From: Pseudomonas entomophila
GTDB taxonomy: Bacteria; Pseudomonadota; Gammaproteobacteria; Pseudomonadales; Pseudomonadaceae
NCBI RefSeq assembly: GCF_013523125.1
Contig: NZ_JAAMQJ010000015.1
Span: forward strand, 1-64,000
Direction: 5' to 3'
Length of the DNA: 64,000 bases
In this document: positions 9,397 through 18,435 of the stretch, in pieces
Layout: each line of letters begins with the position of its first letter
Position numbering within the stretch: the first letter of the stretch is position 1
The notes under the pieces: model-generated
The model's database searches: none
The model's input: only the letters and a program-made list of their open reading frames with translations
Told to the model about the DNA's origin: nothing
Made by a program: the position numbers and the translations under genes

Positions 9397-11651
9397 CCTT
9401 GCGCCACTCCGATCAGGTCGACTACGGCCTCCACCAACGCATCGTCATGGAAGCTGGCCTTGGCCAGATAATAGTCGGCCCCGGCGTCCAGACCGCGCCG
9501 TCGGTCTTCTTCGCGATCCTTGTAGGACACCACCATCACCGGCAACGACTGCAACCGCTGGTCACGCCGCACCTGCGTGACCAGTTCGATGCCGTCCATG
9601 CGCGGCATGTCGATGTCGGTGATCAGCAGGTCGAAAGCCTCGCCGCGCAGGGCATTCCAGCCATCCATGCCATCCACCGCCACGGCCACTTCGTAGCCCT
9701 GGTGGGTCAGGAGCTTGCGCTGCAGCTCGCGTACGGTGAGCGAGTCGTCGACCACCAGGATACGCTTGCGGGGCAGGCCTGCCACTGCGCCGACGCCAGG
9801 CTCGATGCGTTCCAGGCGGCCGGTGCCGAGCAGCTTGTCCACCGAGCGCAACAGGTCTTCGACGTCCACGATCAGCACCACGCGGCCATCGTCCAGCAAC
9901 GCGCCGGCCGAAATGTCCTGCACCTTGCCCAGCCGTGGATCGAGCGGGATGACCACCAGCACGCGCTCGCCGAGCAAGCGGTCGACCGCCACGCCATACA
10001 AGCGCTCCTGCTCGCGGATGATCACCACGGGCAGGTCCTGGGCCTGCCCGGTGTCCCGGGGCCGGTCGAGCAACTGGCTGACAGCGACCAGGCCGACCAG
10101 TTGCCCCTCGTACCAGAAATGCTGGCGCCCCTCGGCCTGCACCACCGATGTGCTCGCCACCCGCACCGTGCGCTCGATGTGCGCCAAGGGGAAGGCATAG
10201 GCCTCGCCGCTGACCTCGACCACCAGGCTGCGCACCACCGACAGGGTCAGGGGCACTTCGAGGTGAAAGCGACAACCCTGGCCGGCCACCTGGGTCAGGC
10301 GAATCGCCCCGTGCAGCTCGCGCACCATGTGCTGCACCGCGTCGAGCCCGACGCCACGCCCGGAGACCTCGGTCACCGTGTCGCGCAGGCTGAAGCCTGG
10401 CAGGAACAGGAAGCTGAGCAGTTCCTCTTCGCTCATGTCGGCCACCGTCTCGGCCGGCGACAGGCCGCGCTGGACGATGCTGCGGCTCAAGGCGCGCAGG
10501 TCGACACCGGCCCCATCGTCGCTCAGTTCGAGCACCAGCAGGCCGGCCTGGTGCGAGGCGCGCAGGCGAATCGTGCCCTGTTCGGGCTTGCCGGCCAGCG
10601 CCCGTTGCGCCGGCAGTTCGAGCCCATGGTCCACCGCATTGCGCAGCAGGTGGGTCAAGGGCGCGTCGAGCTTTTCCAGCACGTCGCGATCGACCTGGGT
10701 CTTGTCGCCCTCGATGTGCAGCCGGGCCTGCTTGCCCAGTGACCGTCCCAGGTCGCGCACCATGCGCCCCTGCCCGGTCAGCACGTCGGCGATCGGCCGC
10801 ATGCGACAGGCCAGCGCGGTGTCGTAGAGCGACTGCGCACGCTGGCCGGCCTGCCAGCCGAACGTGTCCAGCTCGGCCGCCTGCTGCTGCAGCACCTCGC
10901 GGGTCTGGACGAGCAAACGCTGGGTCTGCGCCAGCGCGTCGATCACCTCGACATCGTGGGGCTTGCCCTCGATCTGGGTGCGCAGATCGTCGAGCGCGCG
11001 CATGCCTTGGTCATGCAGGCGCCTGAGGCGCTGCAAGGTGGTCAGCAACGGCTTGAGCCGTTGGGTCTCGACCAGGGCCTTGCTGGACAGGTCCAGCAGG
11101 CTGTCGAGCCGGTCGGCGGTGACGCGCAGTACCCGCTCGGTGCCCTCCCCGGCGCGCTTGGGCGTCGGGTTGACGACCGGCTCCGCTACAACCGGGGGCA
11201 GCCTCGACGGTGCAGGCGGTGGCTCCGGCACCGCTGGCTCGCCCGTGCGTCCTGGACGGGCAGACGGCGCCAGCAGTGCAGCGACGCGCGCCAGAAAGAC
11301 AGGGACATCCTGTTGGGCCTGGGCATCGCTCGGCGTGGCGATGCGCATCAACAGATCGGCGCCCTGCAGCAGCGCATCGATGTGCTCGGGGCGCAGGTGC
11401 AACTGCCCCTGCTGGGCAGCGACCAGGCAGTCTTCCATGACGTGGGCGACCTGCACCCCGGCGTCGAGACCGACGATCCGCGCCGCGCCCTTGAGCGAAT
11501 GCGCCGCGCGCATGCAGGCCTCGAGTTGCTCAGCCTGGCGTGGGTCGCGCTCCAGCGACAGCAGGCCGACGTTGAGCACCTGCGTCTGGGCCTCGGCCTC
11601 CAGGGCGAACAGTTCCAGCAATGAGGCATCGCGCATCTGGTCGGGTGTCAT
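9393..11651 (-). CDS. wspE: WspE, hybrid CheA histidine kinase
   Basis: A 752-residue kinase that phosphorylates WspR and WspF. Domains in order: Hpt (phosphohistidine H51 in AAHSLKGAARIVG), dimerisation and HATPase region (LLRNAVDHGLELP, GRGVGLDAVQ), a CheW-like domain, and a C-terminal receiver (LVVDDSLTVREL, phosphoacceptor in LLITDIDMPRMDG). I chose the start ATG at 11651 because it overlaps the wspD stop as ATGA and begins MTPDQMRDAS just before the Hpt domain. The frame remains open much further upstream, but that stretch is wspD and wspC in another frame. Confidence 0.95.
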   Translation of the reverse strand: MTPDQMRDASLLELFALEAEAQTQVLNVGLLSLERDPRQAEQLEACMRAAHSLKGAARIVGLDAGVQVAHVMEDCLVAAQQGQLHLRPEHIDALLQGADLLMRIATPSDAQAQQDVPVFLARVAALLAPSARPGRTGEPAVPEPPPAPSRLPPVVAEPVVNPTPKRAGEGTERVLRVTADRLDSLLDLSSKALVETQRLKPLLTTLQRLRRLHDQGMRALDDLRTQIEGKPHDVEVIDALAQTQRLLVQTREVLQQQAAELDTFGWQAGQRAQSLYDTALACRMRPIADVLTGQGRMVRDLGRSLGKQARLHIEGDKTQVDRDVLEKLDAPLTHLLRNAVDHGLELPAQRALAGKPEQGTIRLRASHQAGLLVLELSDDGAGVDLRALSRSIVQRGLSPAETVADMSEEELLSFLFLPGFSLRDTVTEVSGRGVGLDAVQHMVRELHGAIRLTQVAGQGCRFHLEVPLTLSVVRSLVVEVSGEAYAFPLAHIERTVRVASTSVVQAEGRQHFWYEGQLVGLVAVSQLLDRPRDTGQAQDLPVVIIREQERLYGVAVDRLLGERVLVVIPLDPRLGKVQDISAGALLDDGRVVLIVDVEDLLRSVDKLLGTGRLERIEPGVGAVAGLPRKRILVVDDSLTVRELQRKLLTHQGYEVAVAVDGMDGWNALRGEAFDLLITDIDMPRMDGIELVTQVRRDQRLQSLPVMVVSYKDREEDRRRGLDAGADYYLAKASFHDDALVEAVVDLIGVAQG

Positions 11652-12325
11652 GACAGGCTCCGGTTCACGGCGGCCACCACCTGCTGCGGGTCGAGCACAC
11701 GCACGGTGCGGTCGCGCCAGTGCACCAGCGCCGTGGTGAAGGGCACGGCCTGCCCTTCGTTCGGCTGCGCATCGTCCCCCAGCCGATGGATGCCATCGAC
11801 CTCGTCGACGGGCAACACCACCGCCCCTTGGGGGGTGGTCAGCGTCAGCATGCGCGGCACGCAGCGCCGGGTTGTGGCAGGCGATGGACCGGGATCGATC
11901 TGCAACAGTGCGCTCAACGACAGGCAAGGCACCAGGACACCACGCACGTTGGCTACGCCCTGCAAGGCTTGCGAACGTTGATGGGGCAACGAATGAATGG
12001 TCTGCATCGGCGCGATCTCGGCCAGGCAGGCGGTGGCCAGGGCCAACCATTCCTGGCCCAGGCGGAACAGCAACAGCAGGCGACCGCTGGCAGGCGCTGA
12101 CGAAACCGCCACGTCCGCCTGCCCTGCCTCCGGCTCCTGGCGCACCAACGCGTAGCGGTCGAGCAAGTGGGTCGCCGCTTCGGCATGGACCTCGCAATTG
12201 CGGCAATGCACGTGCTCGACCAGGCGCACGCAACTGCGGTCGCCCTGTACCCCGATGCGGTTCCAGCAATCGTCGATGCGGTCGGCGTCTTCGGCGATCA
12301 GGGGGATCCGTGGCGCCTCCATCAT
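11648..12325 (-). CDS. wspD: WspD, CheW-like coupling protein
   Basis: A 225-residue CheW-family adaptor linking receptor WspA to kinase WspE in the cytoplasm. The CheW fold is recognisable in LLLFRLGQEWLALATACLAEIAPM, broken here into its hydrophobic strands, and ANVRGVLVPCLSLSALL. The N-terminal extension of about 70 residues contains CRNCEVH, a small cysteine motif typical of WspD but of unknown role. It overlaps both neighbours by ATGA (wspC stop at 12322, wspE start at 11651), so it sits in a tightly coupled operon. Confidence 0.92.
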   Translation of the reverse strand: MMEAPRIPLIAEDADRIDDCWNRIGVQGDRSCVRLVEHVHCRNCEVHAEAATHLLDRYALVRQEPEAGQADVAVSSAPASGRLLLLFRLGQEWLALATACLAEIAPMQTIHSLPHQRSQALQGVANVRGVLVPCLSLSALLQIDPGPSPATTRRCVPRMLTLTTPQGAVVLPVDEVDGIHRLGDDAQPNEGQAVPFTTALVHWRDRTVRVLDPQQVVAAVNRSLS

Positions 12326-13587
12326 TCAGCCTCCCCACGTGCACGTGCCGCGCGAGCCAGCAGGCGCTGTGCGCCAGGCGCATCGCCGCTGGCCGTCAGC
12401 AGCGCGGCCAGTTGCGCCAAGGCCTCGGCGTGCTGGGGCTCCAGGTACAGCGCCTTGCGGTACAGCTGCTGAGCCTGCCGAGTATCGCCCGCGGTGTCGC
12501 TGAGCAGGCCCAGCCAATAGTACACCTGAGCGCGCGGTTCGAACTGCTGCAGGTAACGCTGGCACGTGCGTCGCGCCTCGTCGCTGGCGCCAGCGTTGGC
12601 CTGGGCACGAATCTGCGCCAACAACTCGGCCTCACTGTCACGGCGAACCGGAGCGATCCCTGGGGCCGGCGCTGGCGTCATCGGACGCAAGGGGCGCGTC
12701 GCTGCGACCAAGGGCCGATTCGCCAAGGGCGCGGAAAAGGCGCGAGGCCTGCTCGCTGGCGTGCGGGTCGTCGGTGGCGGCAGCGGGTAACCGGGCGTCT
12801 GGCGCACGTAGGCGAACGACTGCGCAACGCCCAACGGCCGCATGCCCAGGCGCGCCAACAGGCTGCCTTCGGCAGGGCCGATGAACAGCACGCCGTCGGG
12901 CTGCGTCATCAACGTCAGCACCTCGAAGGCACGCTGCTGCGTCGGGGTATCGAAATAGATCAGCAGATTGCGGCAGAACACGACATCGTAATGCCCGGCG
13001 CGGGCTTGGAGGCGCGGGTCGAGCAGGTTGCCAGGGCGCAGGTCGACCTGGCGTCGAACCCGCTCGTCCAGCCGGTGGCCGTCGGCCTCGCCCTGGAAGT
13101 ACCGGTCGCGAAACCCCAGGTCGCTGCCACGAAAGGCATTGCGCCCGTACACGCCGCGCTCGGCCTTGGCGATCGAGTCCGGACTGATGTCCATGGCATC
13201 GATTCTGAACGCGCTGCCTGGCAGTCCTGCGTCGAGCAGGGCCATGGCGATCGAATACGGCTCCTCGCCTGTGGAACAGGGCAGGCTCAGAATGCGCAAG
13301 GGGTGGCTGTCGTGACGTGCGGCCAGACGTGTGCGTGCCAGCGTCGCCAATGCGTTGAACGACTCTGGGTAGCGGAAGAACCAGGTTTCCGGGACGATGA
13401 CCGCCTCGATCAATGCCTGCTGTTCCTGGGGCGATTGCTGCAGGCATGACCAGTAGGCATCGAAGCCGCTGAGCCCCAGTGCGTCGCAGCGTTGGCGCAG
13501 GGCACGCTGGATCATGGTCTCGCCGACCGAGGCGACGTCCAGCCCGATCCGCTCGTGGAGAAACTCGAAAAACCGCTGTTCGATCAT
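12322..13587 (-). CDS. wspC: WspC, CheR-type methyltransferase with TPR domain
   Basis: A 421-residue SAM-dependent methyltransferase that methylates WspA glutamates and so tunes signalling. Residues 1-270 form the CheR domain: SAM-binding LSLPCSTGEEPYS, FDVVFCRNLLIY-type motif seen as YDVVFCRNLLIYF, and FIGPAEG. A proline- and arginine-rich linker (about 280-335) leads to TPR-like helices (RAQVYYWLGLLSDTAGD, ALYLEPQHAEALAQLAALL). The TPR part is characteristic of WspC. ATGA overlaps link it to wspB and wspD. Confidence 0.94.
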   Translation of the reverse strand: MIEQRFFEFLHERIGLDVASVGETMIQRALRQRCDALGLSGFDAYWSCLQQSPQEQQALIEAVIVPETWFFRYPESFNALATLARTRLAARHDSHPLRILSLPCSTGEEPYSIAMALLDAGLPGSAFRIDAMDISPDSIAKAERGVYGRNAFRGSDLGFRDRYFQGEADGHRLDERVRRQVDLRPGNLLDPRLQARAGHYDVVFCRNLLIYFDTPTQQRAFEVLTLMTQPDGVLFIGPAEGSLLARLGMRPLGVAQSFAYVRQTPGYPLPPPTTRTPASRPRAFSAPLANRPLVAATRPLRPMTPAPAPGIAPVRRDSEAELLAQIRAQANAGASDEARRTCQRYLQQFEPRAQVYYWLGLLSDTAGDTRQAQQLYRKALYLEPQHAEALAQLAALLTASGDAPGAQRLLARAARARGEAE

Positions 13588-14105
13588 GATGGCCTCGCCT
13601 CGACCGGCGTGGGAAACAGCACGGCGCGCACGTCGTCGGGCAACAGCTGCTGGACGTCGATGCGCTGCAACAGCCCCTGCGCATCCTCGAGCACCGGCCC
13701 CAGGTAGCGCGCCTGGCCCGTGTCCAGCCCATAAGGCTTGAAGGCCTCAGCCAGGCAACGCACGGTGTCGGTGGCCCGCTCCAGCACCAGCCCCAATGGC
13801 TGGGGTGCGGCGCTCGCCTCAGCCCGGTAATGAACCAGCACCAGACGGGTATTGGTGCGACGCTGCGCCGGTTGCCCAGTGCTGCGCGCCGACAGGTCGA
13901 GCACTGGAATCAGCCGTGCGCGATGGGCCAGGATGCCGACCACCCAGGCCGGCGCCTCGGGGATCGGCTTGAGCGGACGATGGGGCAGCACTTCGATCAC
14001 CTCGCGCACGTCCAGGGCGAAGCGCTGTCCGCCCAGGGTGAACTGCAGGTACAGCGTGCCCTTGGCATGCGTCGATGACGAGGGCGTGGACGTCGGCACG
14101 TTCAT
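13584..14105 (-). CDS. wspB: WspB, CheW-like coupling protein
   Basis: A 173-residue CheW-domain adaptor, the second in the cluster. The fold is clear from LYLQFTLGGQRFALDVREV followed by VVGILAHRARLIPVLDLS. The first 15 residues are a Ser/Thr/Pro-rich tail. It begins five bases after the wspA stop and overlaps wspC by ATGA. In P. aeruginosa WspB and WspD join the receptor to WspE; the same role is inferred here from order and domain. Confidence 0.93.
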   Translation of the reverse strand: MNVPTSTPSSSTHAKGTLYLQFTLGGQRFALDVREVIEVLPHRPLKPIPEAPAWVVGILAHRARLIPVLDLSARSTGQPAQRRTNTRLVLVHYRAEASAAPQPLGLVLERATDTVRCLAEAFKPYGLDTGQARYLGPVLEDAQGLLQRIDVQQLLPDDVRAVLFPTPVEARPS

Positions 14106-14110
14106 CGGCT

Positions 14111-15733
14111 TCAGACTTTGAAGCGCGACACGCCGCCGCGCAGGCCGACCGCGACCTGGCTCAGCTCGTCGATGGCCGAGCTGGCCTGGCGCAACGACTC
14201 GACGGTCTGGGTGCTGGCGTCGCTGAGCTGGGCCAGGGCCTGGTTGATCTGCTCGGCGCCGGTGGCCTGGGCCTGCATGCCGTCGTTGACCATCAGCACG
14301 CGGGGCGCCAGGGCCTGCACCTGGTGAATGATCTGGGTCAGTTGCTCACCCACCTGCTGCACCTCGAACATGCCTCGGCGCACTTCTTCGGAGAACTTGT
14401 CCATGCCCATGACCCCGGCCGACACGGCAGACTGGATCTCGCGCACCATCTGCTCGATGTCGTAGGTGGCCACGGCGGTCTGATCGGCCAGGCGACGCAC
14501 CTCCGTGGCCACCACGGCGAAGCCCCGCCCGTACTCACCGGCTTTCTCAGCCTCGATGGCCGCGTTGAGCGACAGCAGGTTGGTCTGGTCGGCGACCTTG
14601 ACGATGGTCACCACGACCTGATTGATGTTACCGGCCTTCTCGTTGAGGATTGCCAGCTTGGCGTTGACCAGCTCGGCCGCGCCCATCACCTGGTGCATGG
14701 TCTCTTCCATGCGCGCCAGCCCCTGCTGGCCCGAACCGGCGAGTACCGAAGCCTGGTCGGCGGCCGAGGTCACCTCGGTCATGGTGCGTACCAGATCGCG
14801 GGAGGTGGCGGCGATTTCCCGCGAGGTGGCGCCGATCTCGGTCGTGGTCGCAGCGGTTTCGGTCGCGGTCGCCTGCTGCTGACGCGAGGTGGCCGCGATC
14901 TCGGTGACCGAGGTGGTCACCTGCACCGATGAACGCTGGGCCTGCGACACCAGGACGGCCAACGACTCGGCCATCTCGTTGAAACCGGTCTGCACGGCGT
15001 CGAATTCATCCTTGCGGTCGAGGTCAAGACGCATGCTCAGGTCCCCGGATCGCAAGCGATCGAGGGCGTCGACCATGGCACGCATGGGCGTGGTGATGGT
15101 GCGCAGCAGGAGCAAGCCGCAGACCCCGGCGGCGACGATCGCCAGCGCCAGGGACACGATCATGCTGCCCTTGGCCGTGGCCACGGCGGCGACGATCGCA
15201 TCGCTGGCCTGGTCGGCGGCTTCACGGTTGCGTTCGATGACCGTGTTGAGGTGCTTGCGCCCTTCCATCCAGACCGGTGTCAGCTGGTCGGTGATCAACC
15301 GCTCGGCCTGGGCATAGTTGCGCTGCCGGTAGGCCGCCAACACCTGGTCGATCAGCGCCAGGTAGTCATGCTGCAGCTTGACGAAGACATCGAAGCTGGC
15401 CTGGTCTTCCGGGGTGCGGATGGTGCCTTGATAACTGGCCATGTGCTGCTTGAGGCGGTCCTCGAAGTTCTTGTAGAGCTCAAGGTCCGTCGAGGTGATT
15501 TCGCGATGGCCACTGAGGCCGACCAGTTGCTGGCTGGTGACGTAGCTGTCGACCCAGGCGCTGCGGATCATCGAGCTGTAGTACACGCCAGGAATGCTGT
15601 CCGAGCCGACGGCCTCTTCGCTGGCCTCGATGGCCACCAGCCTGGAATGGGCGGCCACGATCATCAGCAGCATGATGGCGATGATCACGGCAAAGCTTGC
15701 CAGGATGCGGTGGCGCAGTGTCCAGTTCTTCAC
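14111..15733 (-). CDS. wspA: WspA, membrane chemoreceptor of the Wsp system
   Basis: A 540-residue methyl-accepting receptor that senses surface contact and activates WspE. TM1 is at about 10-30 ([17 protein letters not shown]), then a four-helix periplasmic sensor, TM2 at about 190-210 ([20 protein letters not shown]), a HAMP domain and a long cytoplasmic coiled coil. The hairpin tip [19 protein letters not shown] is the kinase-contact region. The start is GTG at 15733 (VKNWTLRHR). It is the first gene of the wsp unit; a TATACT -10-like element lies about 40 bases upstream. Confidence 0.95.
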   Translation of the reverse strand: MKNWTLRHRILASFAVIIAIMLLMIVAAHSRLVAIEASEEAVGSDSIPGVYYSSMIRSAWVDSYVTSQQLVGLSGHREITSTDLELYKNFEDRLKQHMASYQGTIRTPEDQASFDVFVKLQHDYLALIDQVLAAYRQRNYAQAERLITDQLTPVWMEGRKHLNTVIERNREAADQASDAIVAAVATAKGSMIVSLALAIVAAGVCGLLLLRTITTPMRAMVDALDRLRSGDLSMRLDLDRKDEFDAVQTGFNEMAESLAVLVSQAQRSSVQVTTSVTEIAATSRQQQATATETAATTTEIGATSREIAATSRDLVRTMTEVTSAADQASVLAGSGQQGLARMEETMHQVMGAAELVNAKLAILNEKAGNINQVVVTIVKVADQTNLLSLNAAIEAEKAGEYGRGFAVVATEVRRLADQTAVATYDIEQMVREIQSAVSAGVMGMDKFSEEVRRGMFEVQQVGEQLTQIIHQVQALAPRVLMVNDGMQAQATGAEQINQALAQLSDASTQTVESLRQASSAIDELSQVAVGLRGGVSRFKV

Positions 15734-15773
15734 GGTCAGCCCTCAGCGATACAACGAGCGGAAAAATCGCCGA

Positions 15774-15779
15774 AGTATA
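15774..15779 (-). promoter_or_regulatory. Candidate -10 element for the wsp operon
   Basis: On the minus strand TATACT lies about 41 bases before the wspA GTG start, in the 111-base gap after the TerB-like gene. No convincing -35 hexamer is seen 17 bases upstream (CGCAAC). Position at the head of a seven-gene unit supports a promoter; the assignment rests on one hexamer. Confidence 0.35.
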
Positions 15780-15844
15780 GCGCACGCGTCCTACACGTTG
15801 CGGCTGATCTGATCGCGAACGGGCGTCCTTGCCCCTGTCAGGCA

Positions 15845-16609
15845 TCACAGGCCAGGCGTGGCATCCGCAGCGGCCTTGGCCTGGCTTTCGAGCTCCTGGC
15901 GCAGGGCAGGCTCCAGCTTCAGCTGGCGGGCCAGTTCGTCGAGGTAGGCGCGTTCCATGAAACTTTCCTGATCCACCACCATGACGCTGGCCAGGTACAT
16001 CTCGGCGGCCATTTCCGGTGTCTGCGCCGCGCGTGCAACCTCGGCCGGGTCCAGGGGGCGCTCCAGCTGCTCGTGCAGCCACTGCTGCATGGCCGGGTCG
16101 TTGTCCAGTTTGACGAATTCGCCCTCGATGGCCGCCCGCTCCTGTTCATCGACGTGCCCGTCGGCCTTGGCGGCAGCCACCAGGGCCGTGAGGATGGCCT
16201 GGCTGTGCTGCTCGGCCTGGTCGGCGGGCAGGCGGTCGATCGTCCGTGGCTCGGCGGCGCCAGCCTGCCCCTGGCGTGCCTGCCAGTTGCCCAGCGCCTT
16301 GTAGGCCAGCACACCCAGAGCGGCCAGCCCGCCATAGGTCAGGGCCTTGCCGCCGTACTTGCGGGCCTTCTTGCTGCCCATCAGCACGCCTAGGGCACTG
16401 GCAGCCATGGCGCCGCCCCCGGCGCCCGACAGTAGGTCACCCAGGCCGCCCGACTGGCCCTTGCCACCCCCGAGCAGACTGCCCAGCCCACCGCCGCCCT
16501 TGGCAGCGCCCAGCAGATCACTCAGACCGCCCCCCTTGCCTGAGGCACGGTCCTGAAGCAGCGATTGGCCGGATTTGAACAGGTTTTCGAGCAAGGCACG
16601 GGTGTTCAT
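15845..16609 (-). CDS. TerB-like / YebE-type inner membrane protein (DUF533)
   Basis: A 254-residue protein. The N-terminal 65 residues are a glycine-rich low-complexity region (GGGLSDLLGAAKGGGGLG, GGLGDLLSGAGGG). A probable membrane segment follows (AMAASALGVLMG and YGGLAALGVLAYKALG). The C-terminal half (about 130-250) is a helical TerB-like domain with acidic ADGHVDEQERAAIEGEF, matching the DUF533/YebE family. TerB-fold proteins are linked to tellurite resistance and envelope stress, but the role of this group is not settled. It is transcribed alone, downstream of a 616-base non-coding gap. Confidence 0.8.
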   Translation of the reverse strand: MNTRALLENLFKSGQSLLQDRASGKGGGLSDLLGAAKGGGGLGSLLGGGKGQSGGLGDLLSGAGGGAMAASALGVLMGSKKARKYGGKALTYGGLAALGVLAYKALGNWQARQGQAGAAEPRTIDRLPADQAEQHSQAILTALVAAAKADGHVDEQERAAIEGEFVKLDNDPAMQQWLHEQLERPLDPAEVARAAQTPEMAAEMYLASVMVVDQESFMERAYLDELARQLKLEPALRQELESQAKAAADATPGL

Positions 16610-16810
16610 CTGCAGTCTCCTGAAGGAAGTGGCTTGCAGATTAGAGGCGCTGGCTTAATGGGCGCTTAAAAGATTGTGCTTCGGGATGTTGCGTGGGAGT
16701 CCGCTGCACTGTCGCAGGCGGAACAGGACAATGGCTGGCAGGATCCGAAGCCCATTGCGGTCTTGGGAATGCCATGGTTTCCGTCAAGTGCAGATGTGGG
16801 CCCTGACGGA

Positions 16811-17108
16811 CCCAATCGCGGCCGGTCCGGCGCCCCGGCAGGGGCCGCTCCTTGAGCCGCGATGGGGCCTGAAAGGCCAGGGCTTTCAAGGTCTTGCCTA
16901 ACGAGGTGGACCACATCGCCGATCTGGCAGAGCAGTTCATCCCCCTGTGGGAGCGGGCTTGCCCGCGCTGGCGTCCGACCCATCACCGCCTGCATCGCGG
17001 GCAAGCCCACACACGTTGGGTCGCATTGCTGATCTGCCAGACTGGTGCGCCTTCCGTGCGGCCCCTGCCGGGGCGCCGGACCGGCCGCGATTGGGCCCGC
17101 AGGGGCCA
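16811..17108. repeat. Cluster of palindromic repeats in the gap upstream of the TerB-like gene
   Basis: The gap 16610-17225 holds no gene that I can support. It contains a GGCCGGTCCGGCGCCCCGG-type repeat at 16811-16848 and its inverted relative at 17058-17108 (GCGGCCCCTGCCGGGGCGCC). Between them at 16944-17011 is a composite of two facing REP-like units, GCGGGCTTGCCCGCG and CGCGGGCAAGCCC, around a short spacer. The central composite is nearly identical to 36288-36353. Short open frames here are products of the repeats. Confidence 0.7.
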
Positions 17109-17225
17109 CAAGACAGGCAAATGCTTCCTTGAAGATCTTTACGCGAGCAAGGTGCCTGGCATGACAGGTATCCGGCGCGTGGTATTCGCTGCGTCACAGG
17201 CCGGATGCGATCCAGGGCCTTGCCG

Positions 17226-18332
17226 TCAGTCGCGCAGGTCCGACTCATGAATCGGCTGATCACGGTGCGTGGCACGCTGGTACTGCGCCGGCCAGACGGC
17301 CTGCTTGCCGCCCAGGTCGTCGTCGGCATGCAACGGCCAGTAGGGATCACGCAGCAGCTCCCTGGCCAGGAAGATCAGGTCGGCCTGCCCGGTGCGCAGG
17401 ATGTGCTCGGCCTGGGCCGGCTCGGTGATCATGCCCACCGTACCGGTAGCCAGCCCCGACTCCTTGCGCACCTTTTCGGCGAAGCGCGTCTGGTACCCTG
17501 GCCCGGTCGGGATCTCGGCATTGGCCGAGGTGCCGCCCGAGGACACGTCGATCACGTCCACGCCCACGGCTTTCAGGCGCTTGGCCAATTCGACGGTTTC
17601 CTCGGGGTTCCAGCCATCCTCGACCCAATCGGTGGCCGAGACGCGCACGAACAGCGGCAGCTCCTGGGGCCAGACCTCGCGTACCGCTTCGGTCACTTCC
17701 AGCGTCAGGCGGATACGGTTTTCGAAACTGCCCCCGTAACTGTCGCGGCGCTGGTTGCTCAGCGGCGAGAGGAACTGATGCAGCAGGTAGCCATGGGCAG
17801 CATGCAGCTCGACCACCTTGAAGCCTGCGTCCAGTGCGCGTCGGGCCGATGCCACGAACGCCTGCACCAGGCCCTTGATCTGCGCTTCGCTCAGTTCCAC
17901 GGGCGCGGTGTGCTCCGGGTCGAAAGCGATCGCCGATGGCCCGACCGGTTGCCAGCCGCCTGCCTCGATCGACACGCTGCCATGCTTGCCCAACCAGGGG
18001 CGGTAGGTACTGGCCTTGCGGCCGGCATGGGCCAGCTGGATGGCCGGTACCGAGCCCTGGGCGACGATGAAACGGGTGATGCGCTGCAGCGGTGCGATCT
18101 GCGCGTCGTGCCACAGCCCAAGGTCTTCGGCGGTGATGCGGCCGTCCGGCGTCACCGCGACGGCTTCGGTCATGACCAGGCCGGCGCCCCCGACGGCACG
18201 GCTGCCCAGGTGGACCAGATGCCAGTCGTTGGCCAGGCCATCGACGCTGGAGTACTGGCACATCGGCGAGACCGCGATGCGGTTGGGCAAGGTCAGCTGG
18301 CGCAGGGTGTACGGCTCGAGCAGCAGGCTCAT
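17226..18332 (-). CDS. Old yellow enzyme family NADH:flavin oxidoreductase (YqjM/XenA type)
   Basis: A 368-residue FMN enzyme that reduces activated C=C bonds and xenobiotics using NAD(P)H. It begins MSLLLEPYTLRQLTLPNRI. C25 in VSPMCQYSS corresponds to the redox-tuning cysteine of YqjM and XenA. QLAHAGRKAS and the substrate-binding pair in ELHAAHGYLLHQFLSP follow, and RRDSYGGSFENR is the usual FMN-contact segment. I chose ATG 18332 because GGAGGA lies just upstream and a 14-residue N-terminal extension matches nothing. It stands alone, leftward, downstream of recJ. The natural substrate is unknown. Confidence 0.9.
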   Translation of the reverse strand: MSLLLEPYTLRQLTLPNRIAVSPMCQYSSVDGLANDWHLVHLGSRAVGGAGLVMTEAVAVTPDGRITAEDLGLWHDAQIAPLQRITRFIVAQGSVPAIQLAHAGRKASTYRPWLGKHGSVSIEAGGWQPVGPSAIAFDPEHTAPVELSEAQIKGLVQAFVASARRALDAGFKVVELHAAHGYLLHQFLSPLSNQRRDSYGGSFENRIRLTLEVTEAVREVWPQELPLFVRVSATDWVEDGWNPEETVELAKRLKAVGVDVIDVSSGGTSANAEIPTGPGYQTRFAEKVRKESGLATGTVGMITEPAQAEHILRTGQADLIFLARELLRDPYWPLHADDDLGGKQAVWPAQYQRATHRDQPIHESDLRD

Positions 18333-18435
18333 GGAAGGTCCTCCGAAGGCGGCAAGGGGACCGGCCGTGCTCACCCGTGGAGGGCAAGCCGCATGCCGGC
18401 TTCTCTGAGCCTAGACCCGTTTTGCCGTACCCGGT

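Noticed and set aside
9393..12383. Long N-terminal extension of WspE
   Set aside because: The extra 244 codons read wspD and the end of wspC in another frame; the ATG at 11651 overlaps the wspD stop and begins just before the Hpt domain.
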